Assembly (NCBI RefSeq): GCF_005938745.2
Contig: NZ_VCBX02000002.1
Span: 426,909-490,908, forward strand
Source of the DNA: Rhodococcus sp. KBS0724
GTDB lineage: Bacteria; Actinomycetota; Actinomycetes; Mycobacteriales; Mycobacteriaceae
Direction of reading: 5' to 3'
DNA: 64,000 nt
Shown here: positions 18,003 to 27,361 of the stretch, piece by piece
How the letters are laid out: the number at the start of each line of letters is the position of its first letter
Numbering within the stretch: position 1 is the first letter of the stretch
The notes under the pieces: model-generated
Told to the model about the DNA's origin: nothing
The model's database searches: none
What the model saw: the letters and a program-made list of their open reading frames with translations, nothing else
Made by a program: the position numbers and the translations under genes

Positions 18003-18330
18003 GGCTGTGCAGTCGATGATCCGCCAGGCCCCGCGGCTAGGAGGTCATCGTCTGGACTGCTTCGACACCGTCCTGCCGACTCTGTACGCGTACGCCGGAT
18101 TCGTCGCCGTCGCACGGCTCGCCTGGAACGACGACTACGCACCCGACAACTGGGATTACCACCAGGGCGGCCGATTCAACGGCGGCCGACCCGACGTCGT
18201 ATTCATGGCCTATGACCCGACCATGGCAGAGGCATGTATACGCCAGGGGCGGGGGAGTACGCCGACGACTACGACGTAGGTATCGCCCGTGCGCAGGCGT
18301 ACAGCCAGCGTATCGATAATTGGGGGGACA
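18003..18330 (+). pseudogene. Decayed copy of the GNAT-like 3' end found at 7670-7995
   Basis: Close nucleotide match to the end of the gene at 6847-7995, including 'GGHRLDCFDTVLP' and 'NGGRPDVVFMAYDP'; it then frameshifts, so the final residues lie in a different frame. There is no N-terminal part and no start. It sits between the GTPase pair and mcrBC, apparently marking a junction between island modules. Confidence 0.8.
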
Positions 18331-18592
18331 CACGATGAACAGCGAAGCAGTCGCATTGGCACCGCACTCCACGAAGGGGCGAGGGAAGAATCGAAAGCCG
18401 CTGAGGAATACCGGATACCGACACGCGCTCAAGGATTCAGGGACCTCCGCATCCGCAGACTGAGTCCTACGCGCATAGATGTATGCATGGTTGCGCGCAT
18501 CGAAGCACGGACTTGCGGTGGTTTCGAAAATTGCGGGTGAGGTCTCGGTGGTTTTTCTGCATGCGGTGGCGGAGTACTGGAGAACGGTCGGG

Positions 18593-18599
18593 TATAGAT
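18593..18599 (+). promoter_or_regulatory. Probable -10 element of leaderless mcrB-like gene
   Basis: TATAGAT lies 7 bases before the ATG at 18607 and there is no Shine-Dalgarno sequence, as expected for an actinobacterial leaderless transcript starting at or beside the ATG. No canonical -35 is seen. Confidence 0.5.
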
Positions 18600-18606
18600 A
18601 GCGGTC

Positions 18607-20364
18607 ATGAGCGAGTACACGACTAAAGGTCGCGCTGGGCTGGATGACCTCGAAGCGGTGGGACGTCGACTGATCGTCGACGGATACTTACGGGGTGATT
18701 CGGTGCTGACTCCCGGCGATCCGGTGTGGTCGCTCGCAAACTTCGTTGAACTGAAAGAAATTTACATCGACCGTCCTGACCAAAGTCCGGACAAGAGCTT
18801 TTTCGAGAAACTCGCGGTCCAGTTCACCGGGGCCAGTGACGGTGCGATCCAACTGTTCGCAGAGCTGCTTTTGACGAATGTCCTTCCGCTGTCGAACTAC
18901 CTGGGGAAAACCAAGATCTCCCATGTTCGGCAGGTCTTGGAAATGATGGAGCATCCGATCGCCGTCCCCGTCGACGTCGTATCAGCAACTGCGGTAGGCG
19001 CTTTCAACGGTGGGACAGCGTTCGGTGTCCGGCGGTGGTCGCAGCTGTGGCTCCTGATCTACTTCGGACTGCACCTGCATTCGTTGAGCGAAGAGGAACG
19101 GGAGATCCTCGCGAAGGACCCGTTGGCGTTCCGAGATGCACTGACGGCCGTGCCGGCCCCGAACGAACCGGTTCAGCGTGCGGCCGTGCGGTACCTCGCG
19201 TTCCCGAAGTTCTTCCGCCCGATCGTCAGCTCACGACACCGCCGTCTGATCCGGGACACCTTCGCGTCATACCTCACGCGCTCGGTGTCCGACGATGTCG
19301 ATGTCGATCTCGACGAGATCAACCGGGCGTTCGAAGCCGAGCAGAACGGCCCAATCGACTTCTACCAGGAGCCGTGGATGTCGATGTGGAAGCCGGTCAA
19401 GACGCCGAAGAAAACCGCTGCCGCCGCCGACGATGTCGACGGCATAGACGTCATCGACGAGGTCGATGACGAGTTGCTTGTTCCGGCAACCGAATTCTCT
19501 CTCGTGGATCCGGACCAGGAGTTGGCGGACTCGCTGCACGTGGATCTCGACTGGCTCGCCCGGTGCGTCGATCTGCTGCGTGATCGCCCGCAACTGATCT
19601 TCTACGGCCCACCCGGAACCGGGAAAACTTACATCGCGAAGACGTTGGCTCGCCACCTCGCCGGACCGGACAACGTCACCATCGTCCAGTTCCACCCGGC
19701 CTACAGCTACGAGGACTTCTTCGAAGGGTTCCGTCCCACCCCACACGGCAACGGCCAGATCGGTTTCGAGCTCAAACCGGGCCCCATGCGCCGCCTGACT
19801 GAGCGTGCCCGCAAGCACCCGGATCAGTTGTTCGTGCTGGTCGTCGACGAAATCAACCGCGGCAACCTCGCCAAGATCTTCGGCGAGTTGTACTTCCTGC
19901 TCGAATACCGCGACGAGGCAATCGATCTGATGTATTCCTCGGACGACGCCGAACCGTTCACCCTGCCCCGGAATGTGCTCATCATCGGCACGATGAACAC
20001 GGCCGACCGCTCGATCGCCCTCGTGGACACCGCCATGCGCCGGCGCTTCGGATTCGTCCCATTGCACCCAGCACAGGAACCGACGAAATCGATCCTGCGA
20101 CGCTGGCTCACCGCCCGCAAGTACCCGCAGCGCGTCGCAGACCTGCACCGAGCACTGAACGCTGCAATCGACGATCCGGACTTCCAGATCGGACCCTCGT
20201 ATTTCATGCGCCCAGCGGTCCACAGCGAAGGGGGACTGGCGCAGGTGTGGGACACCGCGATCATTCCATTGCTCGAGGAGTTCCACTTCGGGGACCGCAC
20301 CGTCGACCTCGACACTCGGTACGGTCTCGCTGCTCTGGAGAAGAGCCTGACCGCCGGTGAGTGA
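18607..20364 (+). CDS. mcrB: McrB-type AAA+ GTPase of a modification-dependent restriction system
   Basis: A 585-residue protein. The C-terminal ~300 residues are a McrB AAA+ domain: Walker A GPPGTGKT (334-341), 'FHPAYSYEDFFEGFRP', Walker B VVDEINRGN (D414) and MNTADRS (from 463), the McrB signature that gives GTP specificity. The N-terminal ~300 residues should be the target-recognition part; they do not match a domain I know and contain an acidic Asp-rich linker (about 275-295). McrB hexamers bind modified DNA, hydrolyse GTP and translocate, driving McrC to cut. It overlaps the next gene by 8 bases. Confidence 0.9.
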   Translation: MSEYTTKGRAGLDDLEAVGRRLIVDGYLRGDSVLTPGDPVWSLANFVELKEIYIDRPDQSPDKSFFEKLAVQFTGASDGAIQLFAELLLTNVLPLSNYLGKTKISHVRQVLEMMEHPIAVPVDVVSATAVGAFNGGTAFGVRRWSQLWLLIYFGLHLHSLSEEEREILAKDPLAFRDALTAVPAPNEPVQRAAVRYLAFPKFFRPIVSSRHRRLIRDTFASYLTRSVSDDVDVDLDEINRAFEAEQNGPIDFYQEPWMSMWKPVKTPKKTAAAADDVDGIDVIDEVDDELLVPATEFSLVDPDQELADSLHVDLDWLARCVDLLRDRPQLIFYGPPGTGKTYIAKTLARHLAGPDNVTIVQFHPAYSYEDFFEGFRPTPHGNGQIGFELKPGPMRRLTERARKHPDQLFVLVVDEINRGNLAKIFGELYFLLEYRDEAIDLMYSSDDAEPFTLPRNVLIIGTMNTADRSIALVDTAMRRRFGFVPLHPAQEPTKSILRRWLTARKYPQRVADLHRALNAAIDDPDFQIGPSYFMRPAVHSEGGLAQVWDTAIIPLLEEFHFGDRTVDLDTRYGLAALEKSLTAGE

Positions 20365-21601
20365 ACCTGCCGTCCTAACACTCTTCGAGCGACCACCCTG
20401 CGGATACAACTGCCCCGGCTGTCCGCAGTGCCGCCCACAGATGGCGTTGACGCCCGATAGCGCCGCCGCGTTTTCGGCCACCGGACTCGTCACGGTCACC
20501 CCCACCACCACGCCCGGTGTGTTCGCACTGACCACGACCCGAAAAATAGGGGCCATCACCGTCGGCGCCCTCACAGTGAGGGTCGAACCCAAAACACCGA
20601 TCAGCCGGGTGATCTGGATGATGGGCTACGTCCGCGACCCGGCCTGGTGGTCCCAACACACCGCGCTCGCCGACACAGACACCGACCTGGTCTCCGCGCT
20701 AGCCGAAGCGTTCGCCGTCGCCGCCGAGCACGCCACCGCCCGCGGACTAATCTCCGGATACCGCGAAGTCGAAGACTCGGGCCCAGTCCTGCGCGGGCGA
20801 CTCCGCGCGGGCGATCAGATCACACGACGATTCGGACTCGCACTGCCCATAGAGATCCGCTACGACGAATACGACGAAGACGTCGGAGAGAACCAGCTGC
20901 TCCTCGCAGCCACCCTCACCCTGCTCAATTCCGCAGTGGTGCCGCCGCGACTGCAGACGAGGTTGGCCAGACTTCGCCGCACCCTCGCCGACGTCACACC
21001 TCCGACACCCGGCGCCGAACCGTCCCCGGCCAGAACCAGATTGAACGATCGCTACCACTGGGCGATGCAGCTGGCGGAGCTGATCACCGCGCACCGCTCC
21101 GTCGAACACCGCATCGGGAACGTCGTCGTTCGAGGATTCGTCCTCGACATGTGGAAAGTGTTCGAGGACTTCTTGATGACCACCGCCGCTGCCGCGATCG
21201 CCCGCCACGGCGGCACCGGAATGCGCCCCGGATCCTGCCCGACGCGGTATCTCGATCACGGCCGCATCGTCACGATCGAACCTGATCTGACCTGGTACGA
21301 CTCTGATGACCAGCCGGTGACGGTGATCGACGCCAAGTACAAGACGGTCGCCGCCGGCAAGGCTGGCCCGAACGCCGATATGTACCAACTAACCGCGTAC
21401 TGCACCGCTCTCGGGCTGCGTGAAGGGCATCTGATCTACGCGAAAGGTGATGCCGAGGTACGTGCCGTTGACATCATCGGGGCGGACATCACCATCTACC
21501 GTCATGCTCTCGACCTCGCACTGCCGCCAGTTGATTTGCTGACCTCGATCGATGAGCTCATCGACGGGATTGTCGGGCGGCTCGACACTGTCACCAACTA
21601 A
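20357..21601 (+). CDS. mcrC: McrC-family nuclease subunit
   Basis: A 414-residue protein; the GTG start lies inside the end of mcrB, so the two are translated together. The C-terminal part has the PD-(D/E)xK core: EPDLTW (308-313, Asp310) and VIDAKYK (Asp325, Lys327), followed by 'DMYQLTAYC', a standard McrC block. It cleaves modified DNA with McrB. An oddity is the N-terminus, which has Cys15, Cys19, Cys22 and Cys25 (C-x3-C-x2-C-x2-C), a metal- or cluster-binding pattern not usual in McrC; a later ATG at 20441 would remove it. Otherwise the length is normal for McrC. Confidence 0.9.
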   Translation: MSEPAVLTLFERPPCGYNCPGCPQCRPQMALTPDSAAAFSATGLVTVTPTTTPGVFALTTTRKIGAITVGALTVRVEPKTPISRVIWMMGYVRDPAWWSQHTALADTDTDLVSALAEAFAVAAEHATARGLISGYREVEDSGPVLRGRLRAGDQITRRFGLALPIEIRYDEYDEDVGENQLLLAATLTLLNSAVVPPRLQTRLARLRRTLADVTPPTPGAEPSPARTRLNDRYHWAMQLAELITAHRSVEHRIGNVVVRGFVLDMWKVFEDFLMTTAAAAIARHGGTGMRPGSCPTRYLDHGRIVTIEPDLTWYDSDDQPVTVIDAKYKTVAAGKAGPNADMYQLTAYCTALGLREGHLIYAKGDAEVRAVDIIGADITIYRHALDLALPPVDLLTSIDELIDGIVGRLDTVTN

Positions 21602-22040
21602 CACCAACTAATGAGTCGGTCGAGCCTTCGATGTATGCCTACTCCGTGCACCTTTCTCAATTGACGACGCGGTCGCACACCTTCGGGCTGCGCAGGGTCG
21701 ATCCGAACGACCAAGTACTTGCTTCAACTGGTTGGTGAACTATCAACTCGGAGTGAGGAATTCCGGCTCCTGCAGGTCCGATGCAACGTTCGTGCCGCAT
21801 GAGGTCCTCTCCAGCTGAGGCTGCCGCCGCCGGTGAAGGAACTACTACGGTGCGGCCAGCTTGAGGATTTCGTCGAACTGCCGTCACCGGTGCCCGAGTA
21901 CATCGTCAGCGAGACGTCGGGAATCTTGTCGGCGACGCTGCGGAAAGCATGCAATCATTGGTCCTCACCGAACGGGACTGTCCCTAGATCGGCGTTTCGG
22001 CCCGACAAGCTGAGTGAATGCTCGACGAGGAGGCGCCAAG
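21602..22040. other. Non-coding or degraded stretch
   Basis: No intact gene is seen. A short minus-strand frame near 21954-21870 reads 'SVADKIPDVSLTMYSGTGDG' and then degenerates, suggesting a remnant of an unidentified gene. The final bases probably include the left flank of the IS256 remnant. Confidence 0.4.
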
Positions 22041-22160
22041 ATGACGACACTGGAAGATGTGACGAAGAAGAGGGCCGAGCCCTCCCCTGAAGCCGCTGCC
22101 GCGGCGTAGTTGGTGCGCCTGGCCAAGGCGCAGGGCCTGTCAATGACCCGTGCGCCCGTA
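22041..22160 (+). pseudogene. IS256-family transposase N-terminal remnant
   Basis: ATG at 22041 opens 'MTTLEDVTKKRAEPSPEAAA'; after a TAG at 22107 (probably from a Glu codon) the same frame continues 'LVRLAKAQGLSMT'. This matches the first ~40 residues of actinobacterial IS256-type transposases. Everything downstream, including the DDE core, is missing, so the element is dead and truncated. Confidence 0.65.
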
Positions 22161-22284
22161 GTCCGCGGTGGGACCAGATCTGCACCCATATCGACTCCAG
22201 TAGTGAGCAACTCCCGACGGCTTGCGCCCAAGGCAATTTTCGCATGCTGTCACAACGCGCTAGGCCCAACTGAGGCGAACTCTC

Positions 22285-23217
22285 TCACCACAGAGCAGAT
22301 ACTTCGGCATGGTGCTGCTGGAGGAGCTCTACGTCTATCGAGTTCAATCCCACTTTTGCACCTTCAAGCTTCATATAATCCGTGTACTGGGTAAGGGTAG
22401 GGGCGACTGCGACCGTCATAGTTACCGGATTGATTGCAATCAGGCCGGCGTCGAACAGCTGGTGGATATCGGACCTCAGCAGCATTCCCTCACCGACACT
22501 GTGTGTCTCGTGCTCAGCGAACGGGCGTAGGTGTGCTGCTTGGAGAGCCTCTGCGGGGCAGGGACCGGTGACCGCGCAGTGCAATCCATACTTCTGCAAC
22601 AGAGCCTTCCGAAATTCATTCTGACCGTTGCGGGCTTTCGTTCGACTGTCGCGCCTGCCACCAGGTATTTTGACATCGAGTTCACCGGCCGGCGCGGGCG
22701 GAACGGACACACCCAGATCGCCAAGGAGCTTCTCTAACTCCTTGATGTCACACGGCCGGATCGAGTGTTGCGAAGCGCCGCTTAGATGAGGTTCGAGATC
22801 TGCATACGAGATTGCACCATCCAGCGCCCGCCAGCCTATTCCGTAACTCGCGACATACTTCTTGACAGGTTCGTATCGCTCGACAGGCTCGATTGCACGG
22901 GCGCTGCATCGCCGATTGCCGCAGGCATAGCCGTTGGTTCGTTTTCGTAACTCCGCGCTGGCATTTCCACAGACGGGGCAGCGACGGCGGAGCTTCTCGC
23001 CCGGTGCGTGTTCAATTGTGTCAATCCTGGATACGCCGAATACAGTTTTCGACTCCCGAACGATGACTAGGTCGCCGACCGACGCTTGCTTGTAGTACGC
23101 CACGTCGTTGTCGTACAGATACCGGACCCCCAGTACGTCGGCGTAGCCATCGTTCCCGTGCCAGCTCCGCTCGCCCTCGACTGCTGAGGTCAATACCCAC
23201 GCCCGCGCTTCGCCCAT
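22285..23217 (-). CDS. PUA/EVE-like - zinc ribbon - HNH endonuclease (type IV restriction candidate)
   Basis: A 310-residue protein. Residues 1-70 ('AWVLTSAVEGERSWHGNDGY' to 'SVGDLVIVRESKTVFGVSRI') look like a PUA-superfamily/EVE reader domain. Cys80, Cys83, Cys99 and Cys104 form a zinc ribbon. The C-terminal domain (about 195-270) is an HNH nuclease of the ScoMcrA-like subgroup: 'CAVTGPCPAEALQAAHLRPF' followed by 'GMLLRSDIHQLFDAG' (His229 and His252). A reader fused to HNH is the layout of modification-dependent restriction enzymes. It is followed downstream on the same strand by nothing obvious, but two more minus-strand nuclease or helicase genes lie upstream, possibly one operon reading 26291 to 22285. 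Confidence 0.82.
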   Translation of the reverse strand: MGEARAWVLTSAVEGERSWHGNDGYADVLGVRYLYDNDVAYYKQASVGDLVIVRESKTVFGVSRIDTIEHAPGEKLRRRCPVCGNASAELRKRTNGYACGNRRCSARAIEPVERYEPVKKYVASYGIGWRALDGAISYADLEPHLSGASQHSIRPCDIKELEKLLGDLGVSVPPAPAGELDVKIPGGRRDSRTKARNGQNEFRKALLQKYGLHCAVTGPCPAEALQAAHLRPFAEHETHSVGEGMLLRSDIHQLFDAGLIAINPVTMTVAVAPTLTQYTDYMKLEGAKVGLNSIDVELLQQHHAEVSALW

Positions 23218-23442
23218 CCCTGCGCCTCTAGTCTTTCTGGATCGATCTCAATCTGCGACGACTGTACGGGTGAAGTCTGACATCGACGGCATGCCCCGGC
23301 GGTTTCGGGAACGAAACGCCCTGGAATTCAGAGGAGACGCCCACGCTCTTTTGGGAGTCCCTCCGGGGGAGCGGATTCGGGCGACGAGAACAACAAACAA
23401 TGATCGCTGCCTCAGCCGAACTCGCCGGCGTTGGGCTGGGGT

Positions 23443-24306
23443 TCAGTTCTTGGTTGGTTCGGGAACGGCCCAACTGCAACTTTCGCGATGGCGGCGCAGT
23501 GCGTCACGATCGGGGTGATGGTTCGGGTCTGCAGGCAGTTTCAACGGCATACCGTTATGGCTGCCGTATTCGGTTTCCAGTAGTGCTGGCGCTACTCGGA
23601 CATGGAGATTTTCGTCGACGGTGATGCGTTGAAAGTCGAACAGGGTGTGGAGGTCGGAGCGAAGGAGCAATCCGTTGTTGACGTGGTTGGTGTGGTCGCC
23701 GTGATAGCGGTCGATGTGTGCGGCTTCCAGGACGGTGAGCACTGTGGATCCGGTGATGGCGCAGCTGCCGTTGTAGGCGTCGATCAAGGAGTCTCGGAAT
23801 TGCGCTTGTCCTCGTCGCTGCGCGACGTCGCGTTGTGCGAATGTGCGGAGGTCGTCGCCGGGCTGGTAGGTGCGTGGACCACCGGGCAGCGGTTGATCGG
23901 GTTCGAGGAGTTGCTTGAACAGAGCGCGTAGGTACGTTTGCCCGGCGGGGTCTTTCACTTCGATGCGTCCGTTGCTCGCCGGGACGGTGATGCCCGTTGC
24001 GGCGGCCAGTTCTTTCCATCGGGGGGTCTGCAGCGGCGTTGAGCTTTGTGTTTGCAGTGTGAATCGCCACCGGTAGTTGCCGGTGGCGACGTCGTGCCAG
24101 TGTGCAGGCGGATGGGTGGCGTTTAGTTTGAAGGTTGCGGATGTGGCGCGGGCCCATCCGATGAGGCCGGTTTCGGACATCCAGAAGAAGATGTCATCGC
24201 CTGGTTCGATTTTGGTTCGTGGTCTGGTGTCCCAAAATCCGTCTTGTTGTGCGAAGTCCCAGTGGTCCGGGTAGTCCTTCGATATGACCAGTACCCATGC
24301 AGTCAA
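23443..24306 (-). CDS. EVE-domain HNH endonuclease (type IV restriction candidate)
   Basis: A 287-residue protein. The start 'MTAWVLVISKDYPDHWDFAQ' and 'PGDDIFFWMSETGLIGWARA' are typical of an EVE/PUA-like domain that reads modified bases. The C-terminal HNH part has 'CAITGSTVLTVLEAAHIDRY' (His197) and 'NGLLLRSDLHTLFDF' (His220), parallel to the HNH gene just downstream on the same strand. The two proteins share architecture but little sequence outside the HNH core, so they are paired specialists rather than a recent duplication. A role in cleaving modified phage DNA is inferred from the domain pair. Confidence 0.82.
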   Translation of the reverse strand: MTAWVLVISKDYPDHWDFAQQDGFWDTRPRTKIEPGDDIFFWMSETGLIGWARATSATFKLNATHPPAHWHDVATGNYRWRFTLQTQSSTPLQTPRWKELAAATGITVPASNGRIEVKDPAGQTYLRALFKQLLEPDQPLPGGPRTYQPGDDLRTFAQRDVAQRRGQAQFRDSLIDAYNGSCAITGSTVLTVLEAAHIDRYHGDHTNHVNNGLLLRSDLHTLFDFQRITVDENLHVRVAPALLETEYGSHNGMPLKLPADPNHHPDRDALRRHRESCSWAVPEPTKN

Positions 24307-24413
24307 CGCTCATGCGCCTATCCCGTTTCGCATCGGGTGGAGGCGTGTCCTGCAGCGGAAGCCTGTCGGGCCGTGCTCGTATGTGTCGTGTGATTATTCA
24401 GTTGTGTAGTGGT

Positions 24414-26291
24414 TCAGTAGTTTTCGTTTACCAAGTTGTGCAGGGCGTTCCTCGTCTCTTCGTCGGTGGAGTAGATGACTGTGCCGATCATTCCGCGGGT
24501 GAGCAGCACCTTGTAGACGTTGCGGACCAGCTTGTCGAACCGCATATCGCTGATTTTCGTGGAGTTACGGAGGTCGGGGTCCTGGTTCGCCGTGCGGACA
24601 GTTGTGAACTTGCCGTCGCGCCACACGAGGTCAGGGCCGATGATGACGCCGTTCCAGTCGAATTCGAATCCCTGGGCTGTGTAGATGCATCCGACCTGTT
24701 CGAATCCACCGTTCTCGGTTGCCCACAACGGTGCTGGGGGAGCATCACCTATTCGCCTGTCGCTTTTGCTATTCCACGGTTTGGACCAGTTTTCGATGTG
24801 GATGTCAGGGACGAGTGCACCGTCCTTGCGCGGGTTACTCCACGGCCAGCAGTATCCGGCTGTCATGCGCGCAGAGTATCCCTGCTCTCGTTGTAGGGAG
24901 AGGAGGTTCTCGAGTTCTTGTGGCGTGTCAGCGATTCGGACAGTGAAGCGTGAATCGCCAGTCCACTGGCAGGGTTTCTCGTCGCCGAGATGCAGGAGGC
25001 GTTTGACCCACTGCACGTACTCTTCACTGCCGCCGCAGCGAAACTGTTCTCCCAGATGGACGTGCTGCGTCTCAAGTCCCAAAGTCTTGGCATAGCGCCG
25101 AATCTGTTCGAGGGAGCCCATCTCGCCTGGCCGAACCACTTGATGTTCGTCGAGCAGGAATACGGGAACCCTTGCGGCGGAAATCAGTTCATCGATCTGA
25201 GGGCGGTTGGTTCTCAGTTCGGCTTTGGTGTAGCGGTCGACGGACGTTTCGCGGATCCGATGCGCCTCGTCGAGGATGAGAACGTCGAGGCCGTTGCGTT
25301 CAGCTGTCATGAATTGGTTGAAATACTTGAACATCTTCTGCACGCGGGGAGCGCGGGCGCCGGCCACCTTGCGCAGGGTCTGGGTGAACGACCGTGAGCC
25401 GGTGGCATGGAGGACAGTGCTGCCGCGGCGGGCGAGCTCGCCGACGAGGGACAGGGCGATGGCACTCTTACCGCTGCCAGGACCGCCGGTGACGACGATG
25501 ATTCGCTTGGTGTCGAGGCCACGGGCATGTTCGACGGCATGAAGTACCAAGTCCACTGCCAATTGTTGCTCGCCGAGGAGGTAGAACTGCGATCGCTCGC
25601 GTAGTTCAGCAGCGGCAACGGCGAGGAGCTGCTGTGACGGCGAGGTCGGGGAATGCAGAAGTGCATCGCCCGCATCGGTTCCGCTGTTCGGGTTCAGACG
25701 TGTTCGGAGGAAGGAGAGCATGTCGTCGCGATCTGCGGCGGTGAACAGGCGGGCGGTGTGCCCAGTCGATGATGAACGCAGCTCGGTGACGGCTCCGGGG
25801 TCGGTCACGTTGTGCAGGTACGCGATGCCGGCCACCGGGTCCGGCTGATCAGCGAGAACAGTCGCGAAATCGCTAAGGTAATCGCAGTACCCCTGCACTT
25901 GAGTTCGAGGGTGCAATCTGGGGCGACCGGGAAGCTCGGGAGTCTCCACGAGATCAGTGCTGTCCTCGTAGGGATGCGCCGCCGACCACCCTTTGAGCTC
26001 GAACACGACATACGATGGTGCTCCGGTATCAGGATGTGTCCCTGCGAGTACGACGTCAGCACGCTGCGACGTCAACGGGAGTTGATACTCGACAAGCATG
26101 TCGACCCCACCGAGACCGGCATCGGCCAGATCGCGTGCGAACCCAGGGAGGCCAGCACACCAAGACTTCAGTTCCGTTTCGCTCACACCGTGACCGGTAC
26201 GACAACGCACCGCGTCCTGCAGTTGCTCAGCCAACAACTCAGGGTGAGGCATGCCGACAACCTTGTCGGCGGTCGTACGAAACAACGTCAC
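24414..26291 (-). CDS. Nuclease-DUF2075 helicase (Schlafen-3-like) protein
   Basis: About 625 residues from the GTG at 26291 (GGGGA upstream; an ATG at 26339 is an alternative). The N-terminal domain has a PD-(D/E)xK pattern: Asp79 in 'RADVVLAG', then FELKGW with Glu98 and Lys100, and 'QVQGYCDYL'. The C-terminal DUF2075 domain is a superfamily-1-like helicase/ATPase: Walker A GGPGSGKS (269-276), Walker B DEAH (341-344), 'LGEQFRCGGSEEYVQW', and 'IYTAQGFEFDWNGVI' near the end. Such nuclease-helicase fusions occur in defence islands beside restriction genes. It probably forms a transcription unit with the two HNH genes downstream (107 bases to the next). Confidence 0.82.
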   Translation of the reverse strand: MTLFRTTADKVVGMPHPELLAEQLQDAVRCRTGHGVSETELKSWCAGLPGFARDLADAGLGGVDMLVEYQLPLTSQRADVVLAGTHPDTGAPSYVVFELKGWSAAHPYEDSTDLVETPELPGRPRLHPRTQVQGYCDYLSDFATVLADQPDPVAGIAYLHNVTDPGAVTELRSSSTGHTARLFTAADRDDMLSFLRTRLNPNSGTDAGDALLHSPTSPSQQLLAVAAAELRERSQFYLLGEQQLAVDLVLHAVEHARGLDTKRIIVVTGGPGSGKSAIALSLVGELARRGSTVLHATGSRSFTQTLRKVAGARAPRVQKMFKYFNQFMTAERNGLDVLILDEAHRIRETSVDRYTKAELRTNRPQIDELISAARVPVFLLDEHQVVRPGEMGSLEQIRRYAKTLGLETQHVHLGEQFRCGGSEEYVQWVKRLLHLGDEKPCQWTGDSRFTVRIADTPQELENLLSLQREQGYSARMTAGYCWPWSNPRKDGALVPDIHIENWSKPWNSKSDRRIGDAPPAPLWATENGGFEQVGCIYTAQGFEFDWNGVIIGPDLVWRDGKFTTVRTANQDPDLRNSTKISDMRFDKLVRNVYKVLLTRGMIGTVIYSTDEETRNALHNLVNENY

Positions 26292-26710
26292 GGTCAGGTC
26301 CCCAAGGCAGCACGAATCCAGTCGTGCGGGTGGGGGCATGTCCGTAGCTGCGAATCACAGCGGAAGTCCGTCGGGCCGCATCGAACAATCTAGTCGAACG
26401 CCCTGGCCGTTCTTCAGTCACCGGGGCCACCCGCGGGGTACACACCTCGTGTAGGACCTACGCCACTGCGGCCGCCTGAACTGGATCGCTCCCAGTTCGT
26501 CTCTGCCCGAGTGCAACGATCATGGAAGATAAGCCGGTGTGCGATGTCTGCGGCCGGCTTAGCGTGCCGTGTTTCCGTTCCGAAACGAGCACAATGGCTC
26601 CTCGGAAGCTACGAATGACGTGCGCTTCCGCGTCGCGGCCGGCGAACCGACCACCGCGTCCACCACAACAATGGCGGCGCTGAGAACCGACCGAAGTACA
26701 GTGGCACGTC
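26292..26710. other. Divergent intergenic region with hairpin and leaderless promoter
   Basis: About 420 bases between divergent genes with no convincing coding frame. It contains the dyad TAAGCCGG / CCGGCTTA (26530-26537 and 26554-26561, 16-base loop). TACAGT at 26697-26702 lies 8 bases before the GTG of the MazG-like gene, and there is no Shine-Dalgarno sequence, so that gene is probably read from a leaderless transcript. Confidence 0.45.
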
Positions 26711-27361
26711 GTGAACCCTCTCGACGATTTGATCTCAGCGCAGCGTGACTTTGCGATCGCTCGGGACTGGGAACAGTTTCACTCACCAAAGAATCTGGCG
26801 ATGGCGTTGGGTGGGGAAGTCGGGGAACTCTGTCTCGAAATCGACCCACTCTTCGACACCAGCACCGGCGTTATCGAGCTCACGAGTGCCACCCACACAC
26901 GGTTGCGGAACGAAGTGGGCGACGTCGCGCTCTATCTGCTGCGACTCTACGATGTCCTGTCTCTCGATCCGGCCGAAGCATTCAGCCTCGCTCTGTCCCG
27001 CACCGAGACTTCGGAACCACATCCGATTTCCGGAACTCCAGCTTCCCTTGCTCAAGCGGTGTGCAGACTGAATGGATCAACAGGCCTCATTCTCGAAGTC
27101 TTCCAATGGGAAGAATCGACACACACAGCGTTGCCGTCGCGAATGACCGAGGTGAAGTTGGCGCACCGGTTAAGTGCCGTTGCAACATCATTGATAGTCC
27201 TTGCCAAGGTCATCGGTGTCGACGTTCTTGACGCAGCCGGCACCAAACTCGCAGCGAACGAGCAGCGGTACCCTGTCGACCTCAGTCGAGGGTCGAGCCG
27301 TAAGTACACGGAATTGCAGATCGGCTCGAGCGAAGACATCAAGCCTCATACCCTGCCGTAG
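26711..27361 (+). CDS. MazG-like nucleotide pyrophosphohydrolase with degenerate second repeat
   Basis: A 216-residue protein with GTG start. The first half has MazG-type sequence ('RDFAIARDWEQFHSPKNLAM') and the metal-binding pairs E36xxE39 and E68xxD71. The second half repeats the fold: 'LILEVFQWEES' lines up with the first ExxE helix and 'LAKVIGVDVLDAAGTKLAAN...RYPVD' is the usual MazG-like C-terminus, but the metal ligands are partly lost ('LSAVATSL' in place of ExxD). So it appears to be a tandem or fused pseudo-dimer with one active half. MazG-family enzymes hydrolyse dNTPs or NTPs, and in defence islands may restrict or sense nucleotide changes. Confidence 0.8.
   Translation: MNPLDDLISAQRDFAIARDWEQFHSPKNLAMALGGEVGELCLEIDPLFDTSTGVIELTSATHTRLRNEVGDVALYLLRLYDVLSLDPAEAFSLALSRTETSEPHPISGTPASLAQAVCRLNGSTGLILEVFQWEESTHTALPSRMTEVKLAHRLSAVATSLIVLAKVIGVDVLDAAGTKLAANEQRYPVDLSRGSSRKYTELQIGSSEDIKPHTLP

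Noticed and set aside
18336..18464. 42-codon plus-strand ORF after the GNAT-like remnant
   Set aside because: Short, basic, with only a weak G-run upstream and no counterpart after the intact gene at 7995; not enough support to call a gene.
19267..20592. Long open frame (441 codons) on the minus strand opposite mcrB
   Set aside because: Mirror of GC-rich mcrB codons; the opposite frame carries all McrB motifs and this product has no recognisable domain.
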